Shown here: in pieces, positions 40,679-50,096 of the stretch
Position numbering within the stretch: position 1 is the stretch's first letter
How the letters are laid out: every line of letters begins with the position of its first letter
Source of the DNA: Mesorhizobium sp. M00.F.Ca.ET.216.01.1.1
GTDB lineage: Bacteria > Pseudomonadota > Alphaproteobacteria > Rhizobiales > Rhizobiaceae
Direction: 5' to 3'
DNA: 64,000 bases
NCBI RefSeq assembly: GCF_004010325.2
Contig: NZ_SADR02000019.1
Coordinates: 1 to 64,000, forward strand
Notes under the pieces: model-generated
Seen by the model: the letters and a program-made list of their open reading frames with translations, nothing else
What the model was told of the DNA's origin: nothing
Database searches by the model: none
Program-made: the position numbers and the translations under genes

Positions 40679-43094
40679 GGTTTCTTCTCCCACCGCTTTT
40701 CGTTGCCGCTTCCGCCGTGGCGACCTTCCGCTTCACCGCGATGAAGCTGTCGGGACTGACCGAGATCGAGTCGATACCGCACTCGACGAGGAATGTTGCG
40801 AATTCGGGATGATCGCTTGGCGCTTGCCCGCAGAGGCCAATCTTGGCGCCAGACTTGCGGGCTGCACTGATGACGTTTGAGATCATCCATTTGACCGCGG
40901 CGTCCTGTTCGTCGAAGAGGCCCGCGAGCTCGGCGGAGTCCCGGTCGACGCCGAGAGTAAGCTGCGTAAGGTCGTTCGAGCCGATCGAGAAGCCGTCGAA
41001 GCGTTTTGCGAATTCCGCCGCAAGAATGACGTTTGACGGGATTTCGCACATGACGAAGACTTCCAATCCGTCTTGGCCGCGCTTCAACTCGTTCTCGGCC
41101 ATGACTTCGAGCACCAGGTCGGCCTCATGCGTCGACCGGCAAAACGGGATCATTACGATGACGTTGCGGAAACCCATTTCGTTCCGCAGCCGGCGGATGG
41201 CTCGGCACTCGAGTGCGAAGCCTTCTCGGTAACGCGGGGAGTAGTAGCGGGCTGCGCCTCGGAACCCGATCATCGGGTTTTCCTCTTCTGGCTCGAACTG
41301 GGCGCCACCGATCAGCCCGGCATATTCATTGGTCTTGAAATCGCTCATGCGCACAATGACGGGCTTCGGGTGAAGCGCCGCCGCAATGCGTGCCAGCCCG
41401 CGCGCCAGCCGGTCGACAAAATACTCCGTCTTGTCCGCATAGCCGGCTGTCAATTCCGCGATCTCGCGCTTGGCTGCCTCGTCCTTGAGCTGGCTGAAGT
41501 GCACCAGTGCCATCGGATGGACGCGGATGTGGTTACTCACCACGAACTCCATGCGCGCGAGACCGACGCCGTCGGCAGGAAGACGCCACCAGTGCAGCGC
41601 GGCGGCCGGATTTGCCAGGTTGAGCATAATTTCTGTGCGCGTTTGCGGAAGGTTGGTCATGTCGACCATTTCCGTTTCGAAGTCGGCGGTCCCTTCATAG
41701 ACAAATCCCTGGTCGCCTTCGGCGCACGACACCGTCACCACCTGCTCGCCATGCAGCACTTCGGTCGCATTGCCGGTGCCGACGATTGCTGGCAGGCCGA
41801 GTTCGCGACTGACGATGGCAGCATGCGATGTGCGCCCGCCGTGATCGGTGACGATCGCCGCTGCCCGCCTCATGATCGGCACCCAGTCCGGATCGGTGGT
41901 CCCGGTGACGAGGATTGCGCCGTCGACGAAGTTGGCGATATCGCGGGCATTTTCGATCAGGCAAACGCGGCCTGCGACGACCGCATCGCCGATGGCAAGG
42001 CCCGTGATGAGCTTTCTGCCCTTTCGGGTGATTGTGTAAGACCTGAACGCTGCCGCTTCGCGACGTGACTGGACCGTCTCCGGCCGTGCCTGGACGATGA
42101 AGGTCTCGCCCGTCTCACCGTCCTTTGCCCATTCCATGTCCATCGGGCAGCCGTAGTGGGCCTCGATCGCAGTGGCCCACCGCGCTAGCGCCAGGATATC
42201 CCGATCCTCAAGCACGAAAGCCATGCGCTCGATCTTCGAGGTCGGCACGTTGCTGGTTGGCTTGTCGCCGGCGGCGTAGATCATCTTCTGCGCCTTGCCG
42301 CCGCACTTCTTGCCGATGATGGGTGCGAGAGCGGGAGCGGAGAGCAGGGGCTTGAAGACCTGATATTCGTCCGGATCGACGGCGCCTTGGACGACGTTTT
42401 CGCCCAGTCCCCAGGCGGCGTCGATCACAACGACATCCCTGAAGCCGGTTTCGGTGTCGATCGAGAACATGACGCCCGACCCGCCAAGATCCGAACGGAC
42501 CATCTGTTGCACGCCGATTGAAAGGGCGACGCTCATGTGGTCGAAGCCTTTTGCCTGGCGATAGCTGATGGCTCGATCGGTAAAGAGCGAAGCATAGCAG
42601 CGGCGGCATGCCACCAACAGCGCCTTGTCACCGCGAATGTTCAAGAAGGTCTCCTGCTGTCCGGCAAAGCTGGCGTCGGGCAGGTCCTCGGCGGTCGCGC
42701 TCGAGCGGACGGCAACGTCGACCTCTGCCTTTCCAGTGCGCTGGCAAAGCTCGCGATAAGCGGTCGTGATCGCGGTCGCGGTTTCCGCGGGCCAATCACC
42801 ATGCAGAAACAATTCTCGAATCGCTTCACCGGTCTCGGCAAGAGCCGCCTTGCCTGCGACCAATTCGCCGAGCAACTCTTGGATACGCTCCTTCAGCCGG
42901 TTCGCTTGCATGAAGTCCCAATAAGCGTCAGCCGTCGTCGCAAAACCAGGCGGGACACGAATGCCTCTTGGCGCCAGAGCCTGCACCATCTCGCCGAGCG
43001 AAGCGTTCTTGCCACCGACACGCCCGACATCACCGCGTCCGATTTCTTCAAACCAGACCGTTAGCCTACCGGGCCGCAGCGGTTCTCCGCTCAT
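40665..43094 (-). CDS. ppsA: Phosphoenolpyruvate synthase / pyruvate, water dikinase (809 aa)
   Basis: Converts pyruvate, ATP and water to PEP, AMP and phosphate. The ATP-grasp N-terminal domain (VGGKNASLGEMVQALAPRGI; VDVAVRSSATAEDLPDASFA), the swivelling His domain (IVTDHGGRTSHAAIVSRELG) and the PEP-binding barrel (VMCEIPSNVILAAEFAKRFD; GFSIGSNDLTQLTLGVDRDS; GLCGQAPSDHPEFA) are all present and full length. A FixK box is centred 61.5 bp upstream. At low oxygen the enzyme could support gluconeogenesis or reversed PEP/pyruvate flux. Followed by the overlapping CBS-BON gene. Confidence 0.93.
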   Translation of the reverse strand: MSGEPLRPGRLTVWFEEIGRGDVGRVGGKNASLGEMVQALAPRGIRVPPGFATTADAYWDFMQANRLKERIQELLGELVAGKAALAETGEAIRELFLHGDWPAETATAITTAYRELCQRTGKAEVDVAVRSSATAEDLPDASFAGQQETFLNIRGDKALLVACRRCYASLFTDRAISYRQAKGFDHMSVALSIGVQQMVRSDLGGSGVMFSIDTETGFRDVVVIDAAWGLGENVVQGAVDPDEYQVFKPLLSAPALAPIIGKKCGGKAQKMIYAAGDKPTSNVPTSKIERMAFVLEDRDILALARWATAIEAHYGCPMDMEWAKDGETGETFIVQARPETVQSRREAAAFRSYTITRKGRKLITGLAIGDAVVAGRVCLIENARDIANFVDGAILVTGTTDPDWVPIMRRAAAIVTDHGGRTSHAAIVSRELGLPAIVGTGNATEVLHGEQVVTVSCAEGDQGFVYEGTADFETEMVDMTNLPQTRTEIMLNLANPAAALHWWRLPADGVGLARMEFVVSNHIRVHPMALVHFSQLKDEAAKREIAELTAGYADKTEYFVDRLARGLARIAAALHPKPVIVRMSDFKTNEYAGLIGGAQFEPEEENPMIGFRGAARYYSPRYREGFALECRAIRRLRNEMGFRNVIVMIPFCRSTHEADLVLEVMAENELKRGQDGLEVFVMCEIPSNVILAAEFAKRFDGFSIGSNDLTQLTLGVDRDSAELAGLFDEQDAAVKWMISNVISAARKSGAKIGLCGQAPSDHPEFATFLVECGIDSISVSPDSFIAVKRKVATAEAATKSGGRRNHESQ

Positions 43095-43148
43095 TCAATT
43101 CTCCCTTGGGCGTTTGCAATCAGTCTGCCGATCAGGCGGTCAGAAGCC

Positions 43149-43162
43149 TTGATCTCGGTCAA
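43149..43162 (-). promoter_or_regulatory. FNR/FixK-type box
   Basis: TTGATCTCGGTCAA; centre 61.5 bp upstream of the ppsA ATG. It is the last such box I noticed before the catabolic island. Confidence 0.75.
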
Positions 43163-43471
43163 GAATTATTTTGATGAATGCTGTCACCCGCAGCTTACAG
43201 ATGCGCAGATCCTATCATCTTGTCGGGCGGCATGGCAGGTTTCGAACGTCCACCGGCGGAGTTGATCGTGCGCGAGAAAAAAGTCGTATCTACCGTTCAA
43301 TATAGTCGACCTGACACGGAAGTTCCTTTCACGCATTTCGGCTCGCATCAAGGCGTAGAATTCGGCTGAATTCGTCTAGCCGGCGCGCTCGACGTCGCCT
43401 TCAAGCGCATGGGCGGGATGGAGCTGGAGGACATGGACCTGATCGATCGCGGCCTGCCGCCGATGCGCTCC
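43163..43471. other. Gene-poor boundary stretch
   Basis: Short plus-strand frame ends are seen, for example ALDVAFKRMGGMELEDMDLI with DRGLPPMRSGGW up to a stop at about 43481, probably the tail of a decayed gene I cannot name. It marks the junction between the stress island and the repeat-flanked catabolic island. Confidence 0.35.
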
Positions 43472-43889
43472 GGCGGCTGGTAGGGTTGAGGCGCGTGAAC
43501 GCCACGCGACGCGAACTTGCGCGTCGAACGTCAGCATTGCAGATGCTCGCATCGAGAGCAACCACCTCCCCACTCAACCTTCACTTGATCTCCACTTGAC
43601 CTCCACTTGGCCAGCCGAGAGGTTTTAGATAGGCTTCGCACCTTCAAGAATAGGCGGTGACATTCGCCGCTGTCGCCTGCACCTCGCGGCCGATGCTTGA
43701 AATCACATCGGCCCAACCTTTGCGTCCGCGGATTCGGGCCGGCGGCCGGGAACGCTGAAACCGGTCTGCAGCTGCGGACAGATCAAGACGAGACGCCTGT
43801 CCGTGGCCTCGCATCAAGGGGGACGCGTGACCATCCTGGGTGAGCTATTGTAGCGGATGCGGCGGCGAGAGCGCTTCGGCGCTCTAATG
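43472..43889. repeat. Diverged direct repeat, left copy (about 418 bp)
   Basis: Begins GCGGCTGGTA and contains GATGCTCGCATCGAG, CCTTCAAGAA, AGGCGGTGACATTCGC, TTGAAATCACATCGGCCC, AACGCTGAAACCGGTCTGC and ATTGTAGCGGATG in the same order and orientation as 55662-56050. Identity looks roughly 80-90% with small indels. No intact frame is shared, so it is likely a decayed gene or element edge. The pair brackets the hydroxyquinol island. Confidence 0.8.
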
Positions 43890-44017
43890 AGCGGCCATGT
43901 CGTGGATGCGCTGGGCGGGCCATCTGCTGCCCGGACAGCGGCTAAGCGCGCGGAGAGAAGGCCTTTGGTGCCACCCCGCCAACTGAACGCAAATGTGCCA
44001 AAGTAGTGCTGTTAAGA

Positions 44018-44902
44018 CTAGGCTCCTTCTGTGGCCAGCACGAAATCGTGCTCGACGTCCCAGAAAGGATTGGCGAACTCATAATCCTTCGCGCGGCCTG
44101 GATCATCGATGCGCTTGAATTCGGCCAGCAGGCTCTCCTTCACTCCGAACACGGCGTCCGAATTGATGTAGATGTCGTCGGGATCGAAGATATGGGTGGT
44201 TAACGTCGCGAACCCCTCGGCCTTCAGGATGTAATGCAGATGCGCCGGACGGTAGGGATGCCGGCCGAGCTTATGGAGCAGCTTGCCGACGGTGCCGTCG
44301 TCCGGGATCGGGTAGAATTTCGGCTTCACCGCCCGGAACCAGTAGCGACCGTCGGCCCCGGTGCGGAACACGCCGCGCAGGTTGAAATCGGGCTGGATGC
44401 CCTTCTGCTGCACGTCGTAGAAACCCTCGTCATTGGCCTGCCAGACATCGAGCACCGCATTGGCGATCGGTCTGCCCTCGGTGTCGAGAATGCGGCCATG
44501 GATGAACATGTCCTCGCCCTTGTGGTCGAGGCAGATGTTGGCGCCCATCGGCAGTTCCGGCGCGTCGGCGAGATGGAATGGCCCCAGCACCGTCGATTCC
44601 GAGGCGCCTGACGGTTTGCGGTTGTTGATGGCGTCGACCAGCATCGAGACGCCGAGCACGTCCGACAGCAGGATGAACTCCTGCCGCCAGTCGGTGCACA
44701 GCTGCCCGGTCCTGGTCAGGAACTGGATCGCCTCGAACCACTCGCCCTGCGTCGGTTCGATCTCCTTGACCGCCTCGTGCAGCTTTCGGGTGATGACTTC
44801 CATCACCGCCTTCAGCCGCTCATCCCGGGCGTTCTTGTTGCGGCCGGTGACGACCTCGGCCGAGTTCTCTTCGGTGAAGAAGCCTTTTTCGTGCGCTTTC
44901 AT
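44018..44902 (-). CDS. Hydroxyquinol-type intradiol 1,2-dioxygenase, copy A (294 aa)
   Basis: A non-haem Fe(III) enzyme that opens a (hydroxy)catechol ring between the two OH groups. The N-terminal dimer helices (MEVITRKLHEAVKEIEPTQG; ATG-start near KAHEKGFFTEEN) and the catalytic beta-sandwich are present; Fe ligands are expected in VLDVWQANDEGFYD, AVKPKFYPIPDDG and PYRPAHLHYILKAEGF (two Tyr, two His). ATG 44902 is preferred over 44908 because AGGTGAGG gives better spacing. Last gene of the long operon, 8 bp after the FAD hydroxylase stop. It differs clearly from copy B (52494-53369). Confidence 0.85.
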   Translation of the reverse strand: MKAHEKGFFTEENSAEVVTGRNKNARDERLKAVMEVITRKLHEAVKEIEPTQGEWFEAIQFLTRTGQLCTDWRQEFILLSDVLGVSMLVDAINNRKPSGASESTVLGPFHLADAPELPMGANICLDHKGEDMFIHGRILDTEGRPIANAVLDVWQANDEGFYDVQQKGIQPDFNLRGVFRTGADGRYWFRAVKPKFYPIPDDGTVGKLLHKLGRHPYRPAHLHYILKAEGFATLTTHIFDPDDIYINSDAVFGVKESLLAEFKRIDDPGRAKDYEFANPFWDVEHDFVLATEGA

Positions 44903-44910
44903 GTCCATCC

Positions 44911-46665
44911 TCACCTGTCCAGGATTGCTGTCAGTGCCCGCTGCAAATCCACCACCGGGTCCGAGGTCATCGCGTCCTTGCGCCAGCCGACATGCTGGTC
45001 GGGGCGCACCAGCAGAACGCCGCTGTCGCGCACCTCGCGGGCTCGTGCCCAGTCGCCGGAGAAATCCTGCCAGCACTGGCGCGGGCCAATCAGGTGGCCG
45101 GCAATGTCGATGCCGAGTTCCTTGCCGATCGCCTTGGCCGCGTCGAGCCAGGCCTGCCCGCCAATGCCGGTCAGCACGGTGAACTTGCCGTGCCCGGTCA
45201 GGTCGAGGGTGGAGACCTTGTCGCCCTTGTCCGAATGCACCCAGACGTGCGGCAGCCTGGCGCCGGGCCAGGATGTCGGCTGGTGGTGCAATTCGGCATC
45301 CTTCTCGAACGCCGGCTCCTTCTGGCCGTCGGTAACGACGGCGTTCGATCTGTAGCGCTGGTTCATCTCGACGCCGTGTGCATCGAACTCGTAGACCTTG
45401 AAGGCGATCGCCTCGCGAATTTTCGCGCGCTGCGCCTCGGCTGCCGCCGTGTCGTCGCAGCGCGCATCCATGTTCGACTGCATCTTCACCGGGTCGATGG
45501 AATCGAGCAGGCCGAGCGCCTTGAAGATCGGGCCGAATTCCTCGATCGATTTGTTGGCGCGGGTGACGATCTGCTTGGCGACCGGCGCGCGCTCCTGCGA
45601 ATAGCTGTCGAGCAGTCTCGGCCCGGCCTTGCCCTTCAGCACATGGGCGAGCTTCCAGGCGAGGTTGAAGCCGTCCTGGATCGAGGTGTTGGACCCCAGC
45701 CCGTTCGACGGCGGGTGGCGATGCGTGGCGTCGCCCATGCAGAACACGCGCCCCTTCGACATTTCCGTGGCGTACATGTTGTTGACGGTCCAGGTCGATA
45801 CCGACTGGATGTCGATCTCCAACTCAGGATCGCCGACCAGGTCGCGCGCCACCTTTTTGGCGAAGGCGTCGTCGACCTTGGGCGCCGGCTGGTTGATGTC
45901 GTAGCCCCAGACGATCAGCCACTCGTTCCACGGCCGGATCATGCGCACCAGCCCCATGCCGATGCCGCCGACATCGGCGCCCGGCTGCACCACCCAGTAG
46001 AGCACCGACGGACGATGGGCGACGTATCTTGAGAGATCGGCCTTAAACAGGATGTTCATCGAGCCACCGACACCCATCTTGCCTTCGAAGGGCAGGCCGG
46101 CGTGCTCGGCGATAAGCGAATTGCCGCCATCGGCGCCGACCAGATACTTCGAGCGGATGGTTATGCCCCTGCCGGTCAGCCGGTCGCGGCAGGTGGTGGT
46201 GACGCCGTCGGCGTCCTGCACATGCGAGAGGTATTCGGTCGACATCCGCGACTGCGTGCCGCGCGAACAGGCAGTCTTGAACAGCAGCGGCTCCATGAAG
46301 GTCTGCGGCAGGTCGTTCATGTGCGAGGGCGAGGACAAGAGATGTTCGGCGCGGGAGAGCGGGTGCTTGCCCCAGCTGCGCATGCGGCCGATCTCCTCGC
46401 CGGCAAGCGAGGTGCAGAACACGTTCTCACCCATCAGATCCTGCTCGGTGGCGTGCATGTAGGCCTCGGCCTCTACCTCCTTGCCGAGGTCGCGCAGCAC
46501 CTCCATCGTGCGCTGGTTGGTGATGTGCGCGCGCGGCGTCGAGGCCAGCCAGCGGTAGCGATTGATGACCATGTTCTCGACGCCATAGGTCGAAAGCAGC
46601 GCAGCGGTGGCCGAGCCCGCAGGCCCGGTGCCGATGGTCAGCACGTCGGTGGTGATGTCAGCCAT
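44911..46665 (-). CDS. TfdB-like FAD-dependent aromatic hydroxylase (584 aa)
   Basis: A flavoprotein monooxygenase of the phenol hydroxylase/TfdB (2,4-dichlorophenol 6-monooxygenase) group that adds an ortho OH with NAD(P)H and O2. Motifs: FAD-binding DVLTIGTGPAGSATAALLST, SKYLVGADGGNSLIAEHAGL (DG motif) and FCMGDATHRHPPSNGLGSNT (GD motif), and a C-terminal thioredoxin-like domain. Sequence around NRYRWLASTPRAHITNQRTM is very TfdB-like. Start at 46665 has GGAGGG upstream and overlaps the livM end by 8 bp. With hydroxyquinol dioxygenases and maleylacetate reductase, a resorcinol- or chlorophenol-type substrate is likely, not proven. Confidence 0.85.
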   Translation of the reverse strand: MADITTDVLTIGTGPAGSATAALLSTYGVENMVINRYRWLASTPRAHITNQRTMEVLRDLGKEVEAEAYMHATEQDLMGENVFCTSLAGEEIGRMRSWGKHPLSRAEHLLSSPSHMNDLPQTFMEPLLFKTACSRGTQSRMSTEYLSHVQDADGVTTTCRDRLTGRGITIRSKYLVGADGGNSLIAEHAGLPFEGKMGVGGSMNILFKADLSRYVAHRPSVLYWVVQPGADVGGIGMGLVRMIRPWNEWLIVWGYDINQPAPKVDDAFAKKVARDLVGDPELEIDIQSVSTWTVNNMYATEMSKGRVFCMGDATHRHPPSNGLGSNTSIQDGFNLAWKLAHVLKGKAGPRLLDSYSQERAPVAKQIVTRANKSIEEFGPIFKALGLLDSIDPVKMQSNMDARCDDTAAAEAQRAKIREAIAFKVYEFDAHGVEMNQRYRSNAVVTDGQKEPAFEKDAELHHQPTSWPGARLPHVWVHSDKGDKVSTLDLTGHGKFTVLTGIGGQAWLDAAKAIGKELGIDIAGHLIGPRQCWQDFSGDWARAREVRDSGVLLVRPDQHVGWRKDAMTSDPVVDLQRALTAILDR

Positions 46666-47746
46666 GCGGCCCTCCCTTTTTGCTTGGTGTAACAGTTCCA
46701 CCGGTCAGCCGGCGGCGAACCGGGAAAAGCTGGATGCCGGTGCGCTCTGCAAACAGGCCCCACAGACCGCGCGGCGCAAAGAGCATGATGGCGATACCGA
46801 TCAACCCGAGGATCAGGAGATACCAGGACCCGTAGTCGGCAAGCAGGTTCTGCAGGATGTAGAAGACGATGACGCCGACGATCGGTCCCTCGATGGTGCC
46901 GATGCCGCCGATGACAACGATGAAGATGACATAGGCCGTCCAGTCGACGACGGAGAAGGCTGCATCCGGCGAGATGCGGGCCTTCTGCACGTAGATCAGA
47001 GCGCCGCAGAGCCCGGTGCCGAAGGCCGCCGCCAGATAGACCAGCGTTTTCATGCGGCGTGCATCGACGCCGACCGAGCGCGCCGCTTCCTGGTTGTCAC
47101 GCACGGCGGCCAGCCCCAGCCCCTGCTTCGAGCGCAGCAGGCGGTAGACGAGGCCGATGGTGGCGATGGCCAAGAGCAACGCCAGCCAGTAGGTCAGTAT
47201 GTCGCCGGCGCCTGAGGATTTGACGCCGAACAGCTCGCCAACCAGCTTCAGCGCCGGCATGTCGCGGGTTGCCTCCCGTGGCAGCGAGGTGCCGGTGCCG
47301 CCGCCCAGCATCTTCAATTGCGCCAGCGCCAGCCGCACCACTTCGGCGATGACCCAACTGCCGATGGCAAAATAGGCGCCTTGCAGGCGAAACAGAAAGA
47401 AGGCGGTGGGGACCGCGAGCAGGGAGCTGGCGATGCCGGCGAGCAGGATGGCGGCCAGCGGGTCGAGCCCGGCGAGGATGACAAGCGCGAACATGGCATA
47501 GGCGCCAAAGCCGACAAAGGCCTGCTGTCCGACAGAGACCAGCCCGGCGTAGCCGGCGAGCAGGTTCCAGTTCTGCGCCAGCACCAGCATGGTCAGGATG
47601 AAGAACAGGTCCTGCAGTACGCTGCGCGAGACGAACAACGGCGCGGCGAAAGCAAGCAGGATGATCAGCGCGGCGACGATGGCGAACGTCGCCGACGCTT
47701 TGGCTCGCGTCTCGACTTTCCAGGGTGTGAGGGAAGCGTCGGTCAT
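46658..47746 (-). CDS. Branched-chain-type ABC importer permease LivM-like (362 aa)
   Basis: An inner-membrane permease of the HAAT family with nine or ten helices; hallmarks are GYAGLVSVGQQAFVGFGAYA, FRLQGAYFAIGSWVIAEVVR, and the EAA-like loop ARSVGVDARRMKTLVYLAAA followed by VVIGGIGTIEGPIVGVIVFY. The start is taken at 47746 (MTDASLTPWKVE). A 5-bp gap separates it from livH. Given the surrounding catabolic genes the importer probably carries an aromatic acid or related compound, not an amino acid. Confidence 0.88.
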   Translation of the reverse strand: MTDASLTPWKVETRAKASATFAIVAALIILLAFAAPLFVSRSVLQDLFFILTMLVLAQNWNLLAGYAGLVSVGQQAFVGFGAYAMFALVILAGLDPLAAILLAGIASSLLAVPTAFFLFRLQGAYFAIGSWVIAEVVRLALAQLKMLGGGTGTSLPREATRDMPALKLVGELFGVKSSGAGDILTYWLALLLAIATIGLVYRLLRSKQGLGLAAVRDNQEAARSVGVDARRMKTLVYLAAAFGTGLCGALIYVQKARISPDAAFSVVDWTAYVIFIVVIGGIGTIEGPIVGVIVFYILQNLLADYGSWYLLILGLIGIAIMLFAPRGLWGLFAERTGIQLFPVRRRLTGGTVTPSKKGGPHG

Positions 47747-47751
47747 CGCAC

Positions 47752-48615
47752 TCAATCCACAGCACGCGGGAACAGGCCGCGCGGCTTGAGCAGAAGCACG
47801 AGCAGAAACGCCAGATGCCCAGCCAGGATCTGCCATTCCGGATTGACCGCCGCGCCAAAGGTCTGCGCGACGCCGATGACGATGCCGCCGAACAGCGTTC
47901 CCCACAGCGAACCGAGGCCGCCGATGATAACCGCCTCGAAGGCGTAAATCAGCCGCGCCGGTCCGATGGTCGGATCGAAATTCGCCCGCGTGCCGAGATA
48001 GAGCGCGGCGATCGTCACCACCACCATGGCGATTCCCGTCGCTGTGGCGAAGATATTCTTCGGCCGAATGCCCATCAGCCCGGCGGTGACCGGATCGTCC
48101 GAGATGGCGCGGAATGCCCGGCCGAGCGATGTGCGGTAGAACAGCTGGTTGAGCCCGATAATCACCGCGACGGCCGAGGCCAGGGTCAACAGCGGCATGA
48201 CGCCGACATTGATCGGCCCGAGCGCCACCGAGGCGGAGTCGAGCCCGCCGACCGGGATGCGCCGGCTGTCGGCGGTAAAGCCTTCGAGCAGGCCGTTCTG
48301 GATGACGATCGACAGGCCGAAGGTGACCAGCAGCGGCGGCAGGATATCGGTGCCAAATGTTCGGTTGAGCAGATAGAACTGCAGCGCCCAGCCGATGGCG
48401 AACATCAGCGGCATCGCCACCAGGGCCGCCACGAAAGGATTGAGCCCGAGCGCCGAGACCATTACCAGGATCAGGAAGGCGGCAAGCACGATGAGATCGC
48501 CATGCGCCAAGTTGACCAGCCGCATGATGCCGAAGACGAGGCTCAAGCCCGCCGCAAACAGCGCGTAGAGGCCGCCCAGCAGAATGCCTTGGACGATCGT
48601 GTCGATCCACATCAT
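47752..48615 (-). CDS. Branched-chain-type ABC importer permease LivH-like (287 aa)
   Basis: Permease partner: GILLGGLYALFAAGLSLVFG, IMRLVNLAHGDLIVLAAFLI, and the loop FRAISDDPVTAGLMGIRPKN are typical of LivH. Helices continue to EAVIIGGLGSLWGTLFGGIV. The ATG overlaps the stop of the ATPase gene upstream (48612), giving translational coupling. Forms the transmembrane channel with the LivM-like subunit. Confidence 0.88.
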   Translation of the reverse strand: MMWIDTIVQGILLGGLYALFAAGLSLVFGIMRLVNLAHGDLIVLAAFLILVMVSALGLNPFVAALVAMPLMFAIGWALQFYLLNRTFGTDILPPLLVTFGLSIVIQNGLLEGFTADSRRIPVGGLDSASVALGPINVGVMPLLTLASAVAVIIGLNQLFYRTSLGRAFRAISDDPVTAGLMGIRPKNIFATATGIAMVVVTIAALYLGTRANFDPTIGPARLIYAFEAVIIGGLGSLWGTLFGGIVIGVAQTFGAAVNPEWQILAGHLAFLLVLLLKPRGLFPRAVD

Positions 48616-49319
48616 GCGCCGGCTCCGAAATAGGCGGAGTGGATCTTTTCGCGCGTCAGATCCGATGGTGCGCCCGAGAGCGTGATGCGACCTTCCATCA
48701 GGCAGTAGACGCGGTCCGAGACCTTCAGCGCCTGGCCGATGTCCTGCTCGACCACGACGAGCGAAGCGCCTGCGGCACGAATGCGCGGAAAGGCAGCGTA
48801 GATATCCTTGATGACGACCGGCGCCAGGCCAAGGCTGATCTCGTCGCACAAAAGCACGCGCGGGTTGGACATCAGCGCCCGGCCGATCGCCACCATCTGC
48901 TGCTGGCCACCGGACAGCGCGGTGCCGGGATTTCCGCGCCGCTCCTTCAGGATCGGGAACAGCTCGTAAACGGTCTGAAGGCTCCAGTGCCCGGCAACGG
49001 CGCGGCCATAGCGGCCGATCAGCAGGTTCTCCTCGACGCTGAGCGAGGGAAACAGTTTTCGCCCCTCCGGCACCATGGCGATGCCGCGCGCGACGATGTC
49101 GGGGGCCGGCAGGGCACCGATCGCCTCGCCGTCGAACAGCACGGCGTTCGGCTGGTTGGCCAATATGCCCGCGATCGAACGCATCAGCGTTGTCTTGCCG
49201 GCGCCGTTGGCGCCGATAATGGCGATCGTCTCGCCTGGATCGAGCGCAATGTCGACGCCGAATAGCGCCTGGAAGTCGCCGTAGCTCGCCGTCAGTCCCT
49301 TGGTTTCGAGCAGCGCCAT
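48612..49319 (-). CDS. ABC importer ATPase LivF-like (235 aa)
   Basis: Walker A IIGANGAGKTTLMRSIAG, signature TALSGGQQQMVAIGRALMSN, Walker B VLLCDEISLGLAP. The short form without the LivG C-terminal extension and the context place it as LivF. The start codon overlaps the stop of livG and its stop overlaps livH. Confidence 0.88.
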   Translation of the reverse strand: MALLETKGLTASYGDFQALFGVDIALDPGETIAIIGANGAGKTTLMRSIAGILANQPNAVLFDGEAIGALPAPDIVARGIAMVPEGRKLFPSLSVEENLLIGRYGRAVAGHWSLQTVYELFPILKERRGNPGTALSGGQQQMVAIGRALMSNPRVLLCDEISLGLAPVVIKDIYAAFPRIRAAGASLVVVEQDIGQALKVSDRVYCLMEGRITLSGAPSDLTREKIHSAYFGAGA

Positions 49320-50038
49320 CAGACTTCGATCCCGAGATAGATCTCGCGGACCTCGCGCGACGCCATGACGGTGTCGGGCGTGCCCATACCGATGATCTTG
49401 CCGAAATTGAGCACCAGCAGCCGCTCGACCACCGAGTTCAGCGCGTGCAGCACATGCTCGATCCAGATGATCGACATGCCGCCTTTGTGGATCGTGCGGA
49501 TGGTTTCCACCAGCAGGCCGCATTCGCCTTCAGTCAGGCCGCCTGCGATCTCGTCCAGCAACAGCACCTTGGGCTCGGTCGCCAGCGCGCGTGCCAGCTC
49601 CAGCCGTTTGCGCTGCAGCAGGCTCAAGCCTCCGGCCGGATGGTTGGCGCGCTCGATCAGCCCGGTCTCGAGCAGGATTTCGGCGCACCGGTCGCCAACC
49701 TCGGCCTCCGTCTTTCGCGCCCCGAAGGCGCCGGCCACCAGCAGGTTCTCGAACACGGTCAGCTTCTCGAATGGCTGCGGGATCTGGAAGGAGCGGCCGA
49801 CGCCGGCAAAGCAGCGTTGCATCGGCGGCAGGCGGGTCACGTCCTGGCCGTCGAAGCGGATAGTGCCGGCGTCGACAGCGATGTTGCCGGTGATCAGGTT
49901 GAACAATGTCGACTTGCCGGCGCCGTTCGGCCCGATGATGCCGAGCGCTTCGCCCTGCCGCAGCTCGAACGAAACCGCTTCGGCGACCGTCAGTGCGCCG
50001 AAGCGTTTCGTGACATTGGAAAGTGCGAGGATGGACAT
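49319..50038 (-). CDS. ABC importer ATPase LivG-like (239 aa)
   Basis: Walker A GIIGPNGAGKSTLFNLITGN, the LivG-type GVGRSFQIPQPFEKLTVFEN, signature GGLSLLQRKRLELARALATE (the C-loop reads LSLLQ rather than LSGGQ) and Walker B VLLLDEIAGGLTEGE. The altered C-loop is seen in some LivG-type ATPases. It is separated from the binding-protein gene by 77 bp containing a hairpin. Confidence 0.86.
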   Translation of the reverse strand: MSILALSNVTKRFGALTVAEAVSFELRQGEALGIIGPNGAGKSTLFNLITGNIAVDAGTIRFDGQDVTRLPPMQRCFAGVGRSFQIPQPFEKLTVFENLLVAGAFGARKTEAEVGDRCAEILLETGLIERANHPAGGLSLLQRKRLELARALATEPKVLLLDEIAGGLTEGECGLLVETIRTIHKGGMSIIWIEHVLHALNSVVERLLVLNFGKIIGMGTPDTVMASREVREIYLGIEV

Positions 50039-50066
50039 GGGTCAAGTTACTGCGGTTGCGGGTTCA

Positions 50067-50096
50067 CTCCCCACCGGTAAACAAACCGGCGAGGAG
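50067..50096 (-). terminator. Intercistronic hairpin between binding protein and ATPase genes
   Basis: CTCCCCACCGGT and ACCGGCGAGGAG form an imperfect stem (10 of 12 pairs) with the loop AAACAA. Such hairpins often lower transport-subunit expression relative to the periplasmic binding protein. Confidence 0.5.

Noticed and set aside
41073..42068. 331-aa plus-strand frame within ppsA
   Set aside because: Antisense to a full-length PEP synthase with all motifs.
46658..48610. 650-aa minus-strand frame as one fused permease
   Set aside because: Only the LivM part from 47746 downstream has membrane features; the upstream part is out of frame with LivH.
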